This document shows, piece by piece, positions 26,220 through 35,618 of a DNA stretch of 64,000 nucleotides; the first letter of the stretch is position 1; each line of letters opens with the position of its first letter. Location: NCBI GenBank assembly GCA_004017275.1, contig SAKE01000013.1, positions 109,197-173,196 on the forward strand. Direction: 5' to 3'. The position numbers were made by a program, and so were the translations under genes. Source of the stretch: Mesorhizobium sp. GTDB taxonomy: Bacteria > Pseudomonadota > Alphaproteobacteria > Rhizobiales > Rhizobiaceae. The notes below the pieces were generated by a model, which had not been told where the DNA came from, did no database searches, and saw nothing but the letters and a program-made list of their open reading frames with translations.

Positions 26220-28403
26220 ATGATCGAAGATTCGCCCTTTGTCGCAGCCGCGCCGGTGCTGGTGCCGATGCCCGCCGAACGCCCCTACACCTATGCCGTG
26301 CCGGCCGGCATGCGCGTGGTGCCGGGCTCGATCGTGCGCGTGCCACTCGGTCCGCGCCAGGTCGCCGGCATCGTCTGGGACGGCGCCGTCGAGAAGGTCG
26401 ACGCCAAGAAGCTGCGCCCCATCGAACAGGTCTTCGATTGTCCGCCAATCGATCGCGCCATGCGCCGCTTCGTCGACTGGGTGGCGCAATACACGCTGTC
26501 GCCGCCGGGCATGGTGGCGCGCATGCTGCTTCGGGCGCCGGAAGCATTCGACCCCGAACCATGGATCGAGGGACTGCAGCGCACGCTTCTCGCACCCGAC
26601 AGGATGACGGGCGCCAGGCAGCGCGTGCTGGAGACGGCCGAAGGCGGGCTTGCCTGGACGCGGTCCGGCCTTGCCCATGCAGCAGGCGTGTCGTCGACGG
26701 TGATCGATGGCCTGAGGGCGCAAGGCGTGTTCGAGACGGTGATGATCCCGCCGCGCCCGGTGGTGGCCGCGCCCGATTCCGGCTACGCCATACCGGAACT
26801 GATGCCGGACCAGAGCGACGCGGCGCAGATGCTGCGCACCAATGTCGCAGCCGGCGTGTTCAACGTCGCGCTGCTCGACGGCGTCACCGGTTCGGGAAAG
26901 ACGGAGGTTTATTTCGAGGCAGTGGCGGCCGCGCTCGACCAGGGCAAGCAGGTGCTGATCCTGCTGCCGGAAATCGCGCTGACGCATGCCTTTCTCGAGC
27001 GCTTCCAGCTGCGTTTCGGCGCCAAGCCGGGCGAATGGCATTCCGACCTGCCGCCGCGGATGCGCGAGAAAGTCTGGCGGCAAGTGGCGGAAGGCGGCGT
27101 GCGCGTCGTCGCCGGCGCGCGCTCGGCGCTGTTCCTGCCGTTCAAGGAGCTCGGCCTGATCGTCGTCGACGAGGAACACGACCCCGCCTACAAGCAGGAG
27201 GACCGCGTCTTCTACAATGCGCGCGACATGGCGGTGGTGCGCGGCCATATCGGCAGTTTTCCGGTCGTGCTGGCGTCGGCGACGCCGTCGGTCGAAAGCC
27301 GAGTCAACGCCAGCCAGGGTCGGTACAACAGGGCGGTGCTCTCCGCCCGCTTCGCCGAGGCAGCACTTCCCCACCTGAAGGCGGTCGACATGCGCCGCGC
27401 ACCGCCGGCGCGTGGCGGTTTCCTGTCGCCGGTTCTGCTCGACCAGATGCGTCAGACGCTGGAGAGGCAGGAACAGTCGCTGCTGTTCCTCAACCGGCGC
27501 GGCTATGCGCCGCTGACGCTGTGCCGGGTCTGCGGCCACCGCTTCGGCTGCCCGGTCTGCTCGGCCTGGCTCGTCGAGCACAGGTTTCGCGGCCAGCTGG
27601 TCTGCCATCATTGCGGGCACAATGAGCGCCGCCCGGAAGCCTGTCCGGAATGCGGCACGCTCGACCATCTGGTCGCTTGCGGGCCAGGCGTCGAGCGCAT
27701 CGCCGAGGAGGTCGTGATGCATTTCCCCGAGGCGCGCACCATCGTCTTGTCGTCCGACCTGATGGGGGGCGTGCGGCGGCTGCGGCTGGAGCTGGAGGCG
27801 ATCGCTGATGGCGAGGCCGACATCGTCATCGGCACGCAGCTCGTCGCCAAGGGCCACAACTTTCCCAACATGACCCTGGTCGGCGTCGTCGATGCCGATC
27901 TCGGCCTTGCCAATGGAGATCCGCGTGCCGCCGAGCGCACGTTCCAGTTGCTCAGCCAGGTCACCGGCCGCGCCGGCCGCACCGGCAAGAAGAGCCTTGG
28001 CATGCTGCAGACTTTTCAGCCCGACCACCCGGTGATGCGGGCAATCGTCTCCGGCGACGCCGAGGCTTTTTACGAGCGCGAGATTGCCAACCGCGAACGG
28101 GCTGCCCTGCCGCCCTTCGGCCGGCTGGCCGGTATCATCGTCAGTGCGGTGACGCGGGCTGAAGCCGAGGGCCATGCACGCGGCCTGCGCCGCGCCGCGC
28201 CCGAGGCGTCAGATCTGTTCGTGCTGGGCCCGGCGGAGGCGCCGCTGTCCCTGCTCGGCGGCCGCCACCGCTTCCGCCTGCTGATCCAAGGCGAACGGCG
28301 CGCCGACATGCAAGGGTTTATTCGTGCGATGCTGGCCAACGGGCCGAAGCAGCGCGGCTCGGTTAGAGTGCAGGTCGACATCGATCCGCAGAGCTTCTTG
28401 TAG
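26220..28403 (+). CDS. priA: Primosomal protein N', replication-restart helicase PriA
   Basis: A 727-residue DEAH-type 3'-5' helicase that rebuilds stalled forks. The N-terminal 3'BD domain covers residues 1-110. The helicase core starts near 220 with Walker A LLDGVTGSGKTEVYF and carries the Walker B VVDEEHDPAYK near 318. Eight cysteines between about 437 and 480 (CRVCGHRFGCPVC, CHHCGH, CPECG) form two zinc sites. The C-terminal domain ends QVDIDPQSFL. Adjacency to atpH is common in alphaproteobacteria; here a racemase and a membrane protein gene lie between. Confidence 0.97.
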   Translation: MIEDSPFVAAAPVLVPMPAERPYTYAVPAGMRVVPGSIVRVPLGPRQVAGIVWDGAVEKVDAKKLRPIEQVFDCPPIDRAMRRFVDWVAQYTLSPPGMVARMLLRAPEAFDPEPWIEGLQRTLLAPDRMTGARQRVLETAEGGLAWTRSGLAHAAGVSSTVIDGLRAQGVFETVMIPPRPVVAAPDSGYAIPELMPDQSDAAQMLRTNVAAGVFNVALLDGVTGSGKTEVYFEAVAAALDQGKQVLILLPEIALTHAFLERFQLRFGAKPGEWHSDLPPRMREKVWRQVAEGGVRVVAGARSALFLPFKELGLIVVDEEHDPAYKQEDRVFYNARDMAVVRGHIGSFPVVLASATPSVESRVNASQGRYNRAVLSARFAEAALPHLKAVDMRRAPPARGGFLSPVLLDQMRQTLERQEQSLLFLNRRGYAPLTLCRVCGHRFGCPVCSAWLVEHRFRGQLVCHHCGHNERRPEACPECGTLDHLVACGPGVERIAEEVVMHFPEARTIVLSSDLMGGVRRLRLELEAIADGEADIVIGTQLVAKGHNFPNMTLVGVVDADLGLANGDPRAAERTFQLLSQVTGRAGRTGKKSLGMLQTFQPDHPVMRAIVSGDAEAFYEREIANRERAALPPFGRLAGIIVSAVTRAEAEGHARGLRRAAPEASDLFVLGPAEAPLSLLGGRHRFRLLIQGERRADMQGFIRAMLANGPKQRGSVRVQVDIDPQSFL

Positions 28404-28462
28404 CATGGCGTCCGACCGCTATCTTTAGAGAGCAACCCAAAAATGACTGCGAGCGGGTGAAC

Positions 28463-28675
28463 ATGAGTTTTCTAACAAATGCCGTTTTACTGGCGTTACG
28501 AGCCGGTTGGGTCATTTTGGGTATTTTCCTCGTTACAGGCCTGATTTTTAGCCACCACCCAATTCTGTATTGCCTTCTGTTTTTTGCGCTTATCATCGTG
28601 GCGAAGATTGGCTGGAACCATCTGAGGCCATGGCGTCGGGACGGGTACAGGTTCAGGTCGACTTCGATCCGCTGA
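28463..28675 (+). CDS. Small hydrophobic protein, two predicted membrane segments
   Basis: A 70-residue frame starting with MSFLTNAVLL has two hydrophobic stretches (about 5-27 and 31-48) followed by a basic tail (HLRPWRRDGYRFRS). I do not recognise a family. The ATG at 28463 is preferred to the GTG two codons upstream; the ribosome-binding site (GAGCGGG) is weak. It lies 59 bases behind priA. Its 3' end overlaps another short frame (28630-28713) that looks like a priA tail, so the annotation is uncertain. Confidence 0.4.
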   Translation: MSFLTNAVLLALRAGWVILGIFLVTGLIFSHHPILYCLLFFALIIVAKIGWNHLRPWRRDGYRFRSTSIR

Positions 28676-28713
28676 AAGAGATCATCAGGCCCTTCCGGAG
28701 TGTCGCCGAATGA
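28630..28713 (+). pseudogene. Short frame resembling a PriA C-terminal tail
   Basis: ATG at 28630 opens 27 codons reading MASGRVQVQVDFDPLKE..., ending in TGA that overlaps the racemase ATG (ATGA). Its GRVQVQVDFDP part resembles the end of PriA encoded 250 bases upstream (GSVRVQVDIDP). It may be a relic of a duplication, or a short coupling peptide. Confidence 0.3.
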
Positions 28714-29405
28714 AAACCCTTGGCCTTCTCGGCGGCATGAGCTGGGAATCGACCGCCATCTACTATCGCTTGTTGAACGAGGTCGTGCGCGAGCGCCTTG
28801 GCGGGCTGCATTCGGCGAAACTGCTGCTGTGGTCCTTCGATTTTGCCGAGATCGCCGAGCGGCAGCATCATGGCGACTGGGACGGCGCTGGCGTGCTTCT
28901 GGCTGATGCCGCGCGCAGACTCGAGGCTGGCGGTGCGGAAGGTCTGCTTTTGTGCACCAACACCATGCACAAACTGGCCGACCAGGTGCAGGCGTCGGTG
29001 TCGATCCCGCTGATCCACATAGCCGATGCCACCGCGGTGGCGGTCAAGCGCGCCGGCATGCAGCGCCCGGCGCTGCTGGCGACGCGCTTCACCATGGAGC
29101 AGGATTTCTACAAGGACCGGCTTGTCGAGAAATATGGACTGCGACCGGTCGTGCCTGATGCACCCGGCCGCGAGATGGTCCATCGCGTCATCTACGAGGA
29201 ACTGTGCCAGGGCATCGTCACGGAGATTTCCAAGGCGGCCTATGTCGCCGAGACTGAACGCCTGCGCCGCGAAGAGGCGGCGGACAGCGTCATCATGGGC
29301 TGCACCGAGATCACCATGCTCATCGGCCAGCAGGATTTCGACATTCCGGTCTTCGACACGACGCGCATTCACGCAGAGGCCGCTGTGGAATTCGCGCTCG
29401 GTTAA
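28710..29405 (+). CDS. Aspartate/glutamate racemase family protein
   Basis: A 231-residue YgeA-like member of the Asp/Glu racemase superfamily, cofactor-independent two-cysteine enzymes. The N-terminus KTLGLLGGMSWEST is characteristic. The two catalytic Cys positions are in LLLCTNTMHKL near 82 and IMGCTEITMLI near 197, both present. The natural amino acid is not predictable; many homologues have broad specificity. It starts by a four-base overlap with a short upstream frame. Confidence 0.9.
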   Translation: MKTLGLLGGMSWESTAIYYRLLNEVVRERLGGLHSAKLLLWSFDFAEIAERQHHGDWDGAGVLLADAARRLEAGGAEGLLLCTNTMHKLADQVQASVSIPLIHIADATAVAVKRAGMQRPALLATRFTMEQDFYKDRLVEKYGLRPVVPDAPGREMVHRVIYEELCQGIVTEISKAAYVAETERLRREEAADSVIMGCTEITMLIGQQDFDIPVFDTTRIHAEAAVEFALG

Positions 29406-29498
29406 TGCGCCTCTCCTAAAGTGCCGGGAGCCATCTGGCGCGGCGTTTTTCCTCCGCTAGAATGCCCGCAATTTCAAACCGGCATTTCGAGGGACAAG

Positions 29499-29894
29499 AT
29501 GGATTTTGCGCTTCCGTGGCCGACGAGCCAGGGCGAATGGCTGGCCTGGTCGAGCGCCGTCGTCACCGTGCTGCTCGGTCTTTTGTTCTTTCTGGCGCCT
29601 GGCCTCGCCTTCCGTGCCCTGCGTTTGCAGGTCAAACCAGAGAAAGCGGCTGCGATCGCCGAAGGGCGTGGCAGGATGTCGGGCTTCTATCTGGGCGTCG
29701 GCCTGTGCTGCATTCTGCTGGCTCAGCCGCTGATCTACATGGCGCTCGGCTTCTCCTGGCTGTTCACCGCCTTCGGCCGCCTGCTGTCGATGATGTCGGA
29801 TGGCGCCAACACGCCTTTCAATTGGGTTTCCATCGTGGTGGAATTGGCGCTCGCGGCTCTGCCGCTCGCCTTTGCCTTCGGTTTTCTGCCTTGA
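29499..29894 (+). CDS. Small integral membrane protein of unknown function
   Basis: A 131-residue hydrophobic protein with about four membrane segments (residues 18-40, 63-80, 80-97 and 108-130) separated by a basic loop (RLQVKPEKAAAIAEGRGR). Its ATG at 29499 follows GAGGGACAAG. I believe a similar gene accompanies the atp operon in other Rhizobiales, but no function can be given from sequence. It lies 93 bases behind the racemase and about 250 upstream of atpH. Confidence 0.65.
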   Translation: MDFALPWPTSQGEWLAWSSAVVTVLLGLLFFLAPGLAFRALRLQVKPEKAAAIAEGRGRMSGFYLGVGLCCILLAQPLIYMALGFSWLFTAFGRLLSMMSDGANTPFNWVSIVVELALAALPLAFAFGFLP

Positions 29895-30140
29895 ATCATT
29901 GGGTATTCCGCGATGCAAGGCGGGTGACTTTCGCCGGATGCGACAATAGTGCCTGAAAACCATGCGGAACGACGCATTGCGGTCTTAAAATGCCTGTGCT
30001 AGACGGCAATCGACTTTCGGCAGGGGATAGCGGAAGCCGCGCCTCCGTGCTCGAAAAAATGCAGTAAGGTCAAAGATTTAGCCAGAGTTTTTGCTCGCGC
30101 CAACAATCTGCGGCCTGTCAGACAAGAGAAAAGACGGTCC

Positions 30141-30701
30141 GTGGCTCAATCGTCATCGCCAATCTCAGGTGTCGCAGAACGCTATGCGGGTTCGCTGTTC
30201 GAACTCGCCCTGCAGGCAAATTCCGTCGCCAAGGTCGAGGCCGACCTCAGCAGCTTCGAAGCCATGCTCGCGGGCAGCGCCGACCTTACCCGGCTGATCA
30301 ACAGCCCGGTGTTCTCCAGCGAGGACCAGGCCAAGGCCATCGCGGCGATCGCCGACAAGGCCGGGATCACCGGTCTCACCGGTAATTTCCTGCGCGTCGT
30401 CGCCGGCAACCGCCGGCTATTCGCCATTCCCGGCATGATCAGGGCGTTCCGCCAGATCGCCGCCGAACATCGCGGCGAGACCGCTGCTGAAGTGACGTCG
30501 GCGCACGAGCTGACGGCCGCCCAGCAGACCGAACTCAAGGCGGCGCTGAAGAGCGTTGCCGGCAAGGACGTGGCCATCTCCGTCACCGTCGATCCGTCGC
30601 TGCTCGGCGGGCTGGTGGTCAAGATGGGCTCGCGCCAGATCGATACGTCGCTCAAAACCAAACTCAATTCGCTCAAGCTTGCACTGAAAGAGGTCGGCTG
30701 A
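30141..30701 (+). CDS. atpH: ATP synthase F1 subunit delta
   Basis: A 186-residue delta subunit, the peripheral-stalk piece that links F1 to the b subunits. The N-terminal helical domain includes SGVAERYAGSLFELA near residue 8 and the C-terminal part contains VDPSLLGGLVVKMGSRQIDTSLKTKL. Translation starts at GTG (30141). It is first in the F1 operon, preceded by a 246-base leader that must hold the promoter, and its stop overlaps the atpA ATG by one base (TGATG). As in other alphaproteobacteria the F0 genes are elsewhere. Confidence 0.97.
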   Translation: MAQSSSPISGVAERYAGSLFELALQANSVAKVEADLSSFEAMLAGSADLTRLINSPVFSSEDQAKAIAAIADKAGITGLTGNFLRVVAGNRRLFAIPGMIRAFRQIAAEHRGETAAEVTSAHELTAAQQTELKAALKSVAGKDVAISVTVDPSLLGGLVVKMGSRQIDTSLKTKLNSLKLALKEVG

Positions 30702-32230
30702 TGGACATCCGCGCCGCGGAAATTTCCGCAATTCTGAAAGACCAGATCAAGAATTTCGGCAAGGAGGCCGAGGTCTCCGAAGTCGGACAGGTGCTGTCCG
30801 TCGGTGACGGTATCGCCCGTGTCTACGGCCTCGACAATGTCCAGGCCGGCGAAATGGTCGAGTTCCCCGGCGGCATCCGCGGCATGGCGCTCAATCTCGA
30901 AGCCGACAATGTCGGCGTCGTCATCTTCGGCGCCGACCGCGACATCAAGGAAGGCGACATCGTCAAGCGCACTGGCGCCATCGTCGACGTCCCCGTCGGC
31001 CCCGGCCTGCTCGGCCGCGTCGTCGACGCGCTCGGCAATCCGATCGACGGCAAGGGTCCGATCAAGGCAGTCGAGCGCAAGCGCGTCGACGTCAAGGCGC
31101 CCGGCATCATCCCGCGCAAGTCGGTGAACGAGCCGATGTCGACCGGCCTCAAGGCCATCGATGCACTGATCCCGGTCGGCCGCGGCCAGCGCGAGCTGGT
31201 CATCGGCGATCGCCAGACCGGCAAGACCGCCATCATCCTCGACACGATGCTCAACCAGAAGTCGGTGCACGACAACGGCCCCGAGAAGGAAAAGCTCTAC
31301 TGCGTCTATGTCGCCGTCGGCCAGAAGCGCTCGACCGTCGCGCAGTTCGTCAAGGTGCTGGAAGAGCGCGGCGCGCTCGAATATTCGGTCATCATCGCCG
31401 CCACCGCTTCCGATCCGGCGCCGATGCAGTTCCTGGCGCCGTTCGCCGGCTGCACTATGGGCGAATATTTCCGCGACAACGGCATGCATGCGCTGATCAG
31501 CTATGACGATCTGTCGAAGCAGGCCGTCGCCTATCGCCAGATGTCGCTGCTGCTGCGCCGCCCGCCGGGCCGCGAAGCCTATCCGGGCGACGTCTTCTAC
31601 CTGCACTCGCGCCTGCTCGAGCGCGCCGCCAAGCTCAACGACGATCTGGGCGGTGGTTCGTTGACCGCCCTGCCGATCATCGAGACGCAGGCCAACGACG
31701 TGTCGGCCTATATCCCGACCAACGTGATCTCGATCACCGACGGCCAGATCTTCCTCGAAACCAACCTGTTCTTCCAGGGCATCCGGCCCGCGGTGAACGT
31801 CGGCCTGTCGGTCAGCCGCGTCGGCTCGGCCGCGCAGATCAAGGCGATGAAGCAGGTTGCCGGCTCGATCAAGGGCGAGCTCGCGCAGTACCGCGAAATG
31901 GCGGCCTTCGCGCAGTTCGGCTCGGATCTCGACGCCGCCACGCAGCGCCTGCTCAACCGCGGGTCGCGCCTGACCGAACTCCTGAAGCAGCCGCAGTTCT
32001 CGCCGCTGAAGACGGAAGAGCAGGTCGCTGTGATCTTCGCCGGCGTCAACGGCTATCTCGACAAGCTGCCGGTTAACCAGGTCGGCAAGTTCGAGCACGG
32101 CCTGCTCAGCCACATGCGTGCGGCCGGCAAGGACGTTCTCGACGCCATCCGCAAGGAAAAGGCGCTGTCGGACGATCTGCGCGCCAAGCTGAAGGCCGAG
32201 ATCGACGCTTTCGCCAAGACCTTCGCCTGA
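30701..32230 (+). CDS. atpA: ATP synthase F1 subunit alpha
   Basis: The 509-residue non-catalytic nucleotide-binding subunit. It has the beta-barrel crown (1-95), the P-loop GDRQTGKTAI near 169, the alpha-signature PAVNVGLSVSRVGSAAQ near 365 and a helical C-terminal domain. Length and all family blocks are normal. It is coupled to atpH by a one-base overlap and followed by atpG after 31 bases. Confidence 0.99.
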   Translation: MDIRAAEISAILKDQIKNFGKEAEVSEVGQVLSVGDGIARVYGLDNVQAGEMVEFPGGIRGMALNLEADNVGVVIFGADRDIKEGDIVKRTGAIVDVPVGPGLLGRVVDALGNPIDGKGPIKAVERKRVDVKAPGIIPRKSVNEPMSTGLKAIDALIPVGRGQRELVIGDRQTGKTAIILDTMLNQKSVHDNGPEKEKLYCVYVAVGQKRSTVAQFVKVLEERGALEYSVIIAATASDPAPMQFLAPFAGCTMGEYFRDNGMHALISYDDLSKQAVAYRQMSLLLRRPPGREAYPGDVFYLHSRLLERAAKLNDDLGGGSLTALPIIETQANDVSAYIPTNVISITDGQIFLETNLFFQGIRPAVNVGLSVSRVGSAAQIKAMKQVAGSIKGELAQYREMAAFAQFGSDLDAATQRLLNRGSRLTELLKQPQFSPLKTEEQVAVIFAGVNGYLDKLPVNQVGKFEHGLLSHMRAAGKDVLDAIRKEKALSDDLRAKLKAEIDAFAKTFA

Positions 32231-32261
32231 GCGAATTGCAAGACGGGATCAGGTTTGAAGC

Positions 32262-33146
32262 ATGCCTTCATTAAAAGACCTTCGTAACCGTATCGCCTCG
32301 GTCAAGGCGACGCAGAAGATCACCAAGGCGATGCAGATGGTCGCCGCGGCGAAGCTGCGCCGTGCGCAAGAGGCTGCGGAAGCGGCGCGCCCCTATTCGG
32401 AGCGCATGGGTTCTGTGCTGGCCAACATCACCCAGGCGATCGGCGGCGGCGGCGATGCCCCGGCGCTGATGACCGGCACCGGCAAGGACGACGTGCATCT
32501 GCTCGTCGTCTGCACCGCCGAGCGCGGCCTGTGCGGCGGCTTCAATTCGCAGATCGCCCGCCTTGCCCGCGACCACATCCGCAAGCTTTTGGCCGACGGC
32601 AAGCAGGTCAAGATCATCTGCGTCGGCAAGAAGGGTTTCGACATCCTGCGCCGCGACTATGCGTCGCTGATCATCGACCGTGTCGATCTGCGCGAGGTCA
32701 AGACGCTTGGTTTCGTCAACGCCGATGCCATCGCCAAGAAGGTCATCCACCTCTTCAACGAGGGCGGCTTCGACATCTGCACGCTGTTCTATTCGCAATT
32801 CAAGTCGGTGATCAGCCAGATCCCGACCGCGCAGCAGATCATTCCGGCAGGCGTTGCTTCGGCTCAGGCGGAAGTGACGGATGGCGGCAACGCCGTCTAT
32901 GAATACGAACCGGAGCCGGGCGAAATCCTCTCCGATCTCATTCCGCGCAACATTTCCGTGCAGGTTTTCCGGGCGCTGCTCGAAAACGCCGCCGGCGAAA
33001 TGGGCGCCAAGATGAGCGCCATGGACAATGCGACGCGCAACGCCGGCGAGATGATCAACAAACTGTCGATCACCTACAACCGCCAGCGGCAGGCGCAGAT
33101 CACCAAGGAACTGATCGAAATCATTTCGGGCGCCGAGGCGCTCTAG
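32262..33146 (+). CDS. atpG: ATP synthase F1 subunit gamma
   Basis: The 294-residue central rotor shaft. The N-terminal helix MPSLKDLRNRIASVKATQKITKAMQMVAAAKLR and the C-terminal helix MDNATRNAGEMINKLSITYNRQRQA form the coiled coil that turns inside the alpha/beta ring. The ERGLCGGFN block near 86 is typical. A ribosome-binding site is not strong (GGGATCAGG). It is third in the operon. Confidence 0.99.
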   Translation: MPSLKDLRNRIASVKATQKITKAMQMVAAAKLRRAQEAAEAARPYSERMGSVLANITQAIGGGGDAPALMTGTGKDDVHLLVVCTAERGLCGGFNSQIARLARDHIRKLLADGKQVKIICVGKKGFDILRRDYASLIIDRVDLREVKTLGFVNADAIAKKVIHLFNEGGFDICTLFYSQFKSVISQIPTAQQIIPAGVASAQAEVTDGGNAVYEYEPEPGEILSDLIPRNISVQVFRALLENAAGEMGAKMSAMDNATRNAGEMINKLSITYNRQRQAQITKELIEIISGAEAL

Positions 33147-33216
33147 GCGCGGTTCGCGGGTTTTTCGCCCGCGACCGGACCGCGTGAGAAACAAAGGACG
33201 AAAAAGGGTAAAGACG

Positions 33217-34824
<1,608 letters not shown>

Positions 34825-34827
34825 TCA

Positions 34828-34918
34828 AGCGAATAGCGAATAGGGAGTAGCGAATAGGGGTTTATGAGACGAGCGAGTTTCTTCACTACTCGCTACTCAC
34901 TATTCCCTATTCGCTAGA
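34828..34918. repeat. Palindromic repeat between atpD and atpC
   Basis: AGCGAATAG and GGGAGTAGCGAATAG on the left are matched in inverted order on the right by CTACTCGCTACTC and CCCTATTCGCTA, with 24 bases of loop. The unit CGAATAG is repeated several times. It occupies nearly the entire atpD-atpC gap. Confidence 0.75.
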
Positions 34919-34924
34919 TTGATC

Positions 34925-35332
34925 ATGGCTGAAGCTTTCAAATTCGAACTGGTCTCGCCGGAGCGTCTGCTTGTTTCCGAGCAGGTCGAATCGGTCGTCA
35001 TTCCGGGTGCCGAAGGCGAGATGACCGTGATGGCGCATCACGCGCCGGTCATGACCACGATCAAGCCGGGCGTCGTCACGGTGAAGACCTCGGCGGGCGG
35101 CGAAGAGCGCTATGTGGTGTTCGGCGGCTTCGCCGACATCGTTCCGGCCGGCTGCACGCTGCTGGCGGAATCGGCTGTCGCGGTCAAGGATGTCGACCGC
35201 GCCGATCTCGCGCGCCGCATCCAGGAAGCCAAAGAAGACGCCGCCGACGCCAAGGACGACCAGGCCCGCAGCAAGGCCGAACAGTTCCTTAGCCAGCTCA
35301 CGACGCTGGAAGGCGCTATCCTGCCGGCGTAA
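34925..35332 (+). CDS. atpC: ATP synthase F1 subunit epsilon
   Basis: A 135-residue epsilon subunit, which couples rotor to F0 and can inhibit hydrolysis. The N-terminal beta sandwich (FKFELVSPERLLVSEQVESVVIPGAEGEMTV) is intact, with the family motif MAHHAPVMTTIKPG near 38, and the C-terminal helical part (DRADLARRIQEAKEDAADAKDD) is present. It is separated from atpD by a palindromic repeat instead of the usual short gap, which may alter its expression. The ATG at 34925 is preferred over the ATT-initiated frame. Confidence 0.97.
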   Translation: MAEAFKFELVSPERLLVSEQVESVVIPGAEGEMTVMAHHAPVMTTIKPGVVTVKTSAGGEERYVVFGGFADIVPAGCTLLAESAVAVKDVDRADLARRIQEAKEDAADAKDDQARSKAEQFLSQLTTLEGAILPA

Positions 35333-35448
35333 GGCTGGCTATCTCCTCGCCATAGGGTGGAGCGAGCGCGAAGCGCAGACTCCGGAATTCATACCTTCAC
35401 ATTCACATTGGTAGCGCAGGACGGGCGTTCTGTCGCGATCCTTGGCGC

Positions 35449-35600
35449 CCCCCTCTGTCCTGCCGGACATCTCCCCCACGAGGGAGGAGATTGGCAGCTC
35501 GGATGTCGGCGCTCTTCCTGTAACGTTAGAGATTTGCGGAAGCCGTGGTGACGGCCGATCTCCCCATCTGTGGGGGGAGATGTCCGGCAGGACAGAGGGG
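35449..35600. repeat. ~150-bp palindromic repeat element
   Basis: The outer arms CCCTCTGTCCTGCCGGACAT with CTCCCCC and their complement GGGGGAG with ATGTCCGGCAGGACAGAGGG are near perfect over more than 25 bp. Inner sequence includes GAGATTGGCAGCT, also seen at 13016-13060. It lies between the convergent atpC and uxuB-like genes and is non-coding. Confidence 0.8.
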
Positions 35601-35618
35601 AGCGCTGTCCCACCAACG

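Noticed and set aside
30182..32113. 643-codon minus-strand frame opposite atpA
   Set aside because: Antisense shadow of atpH and atpA.
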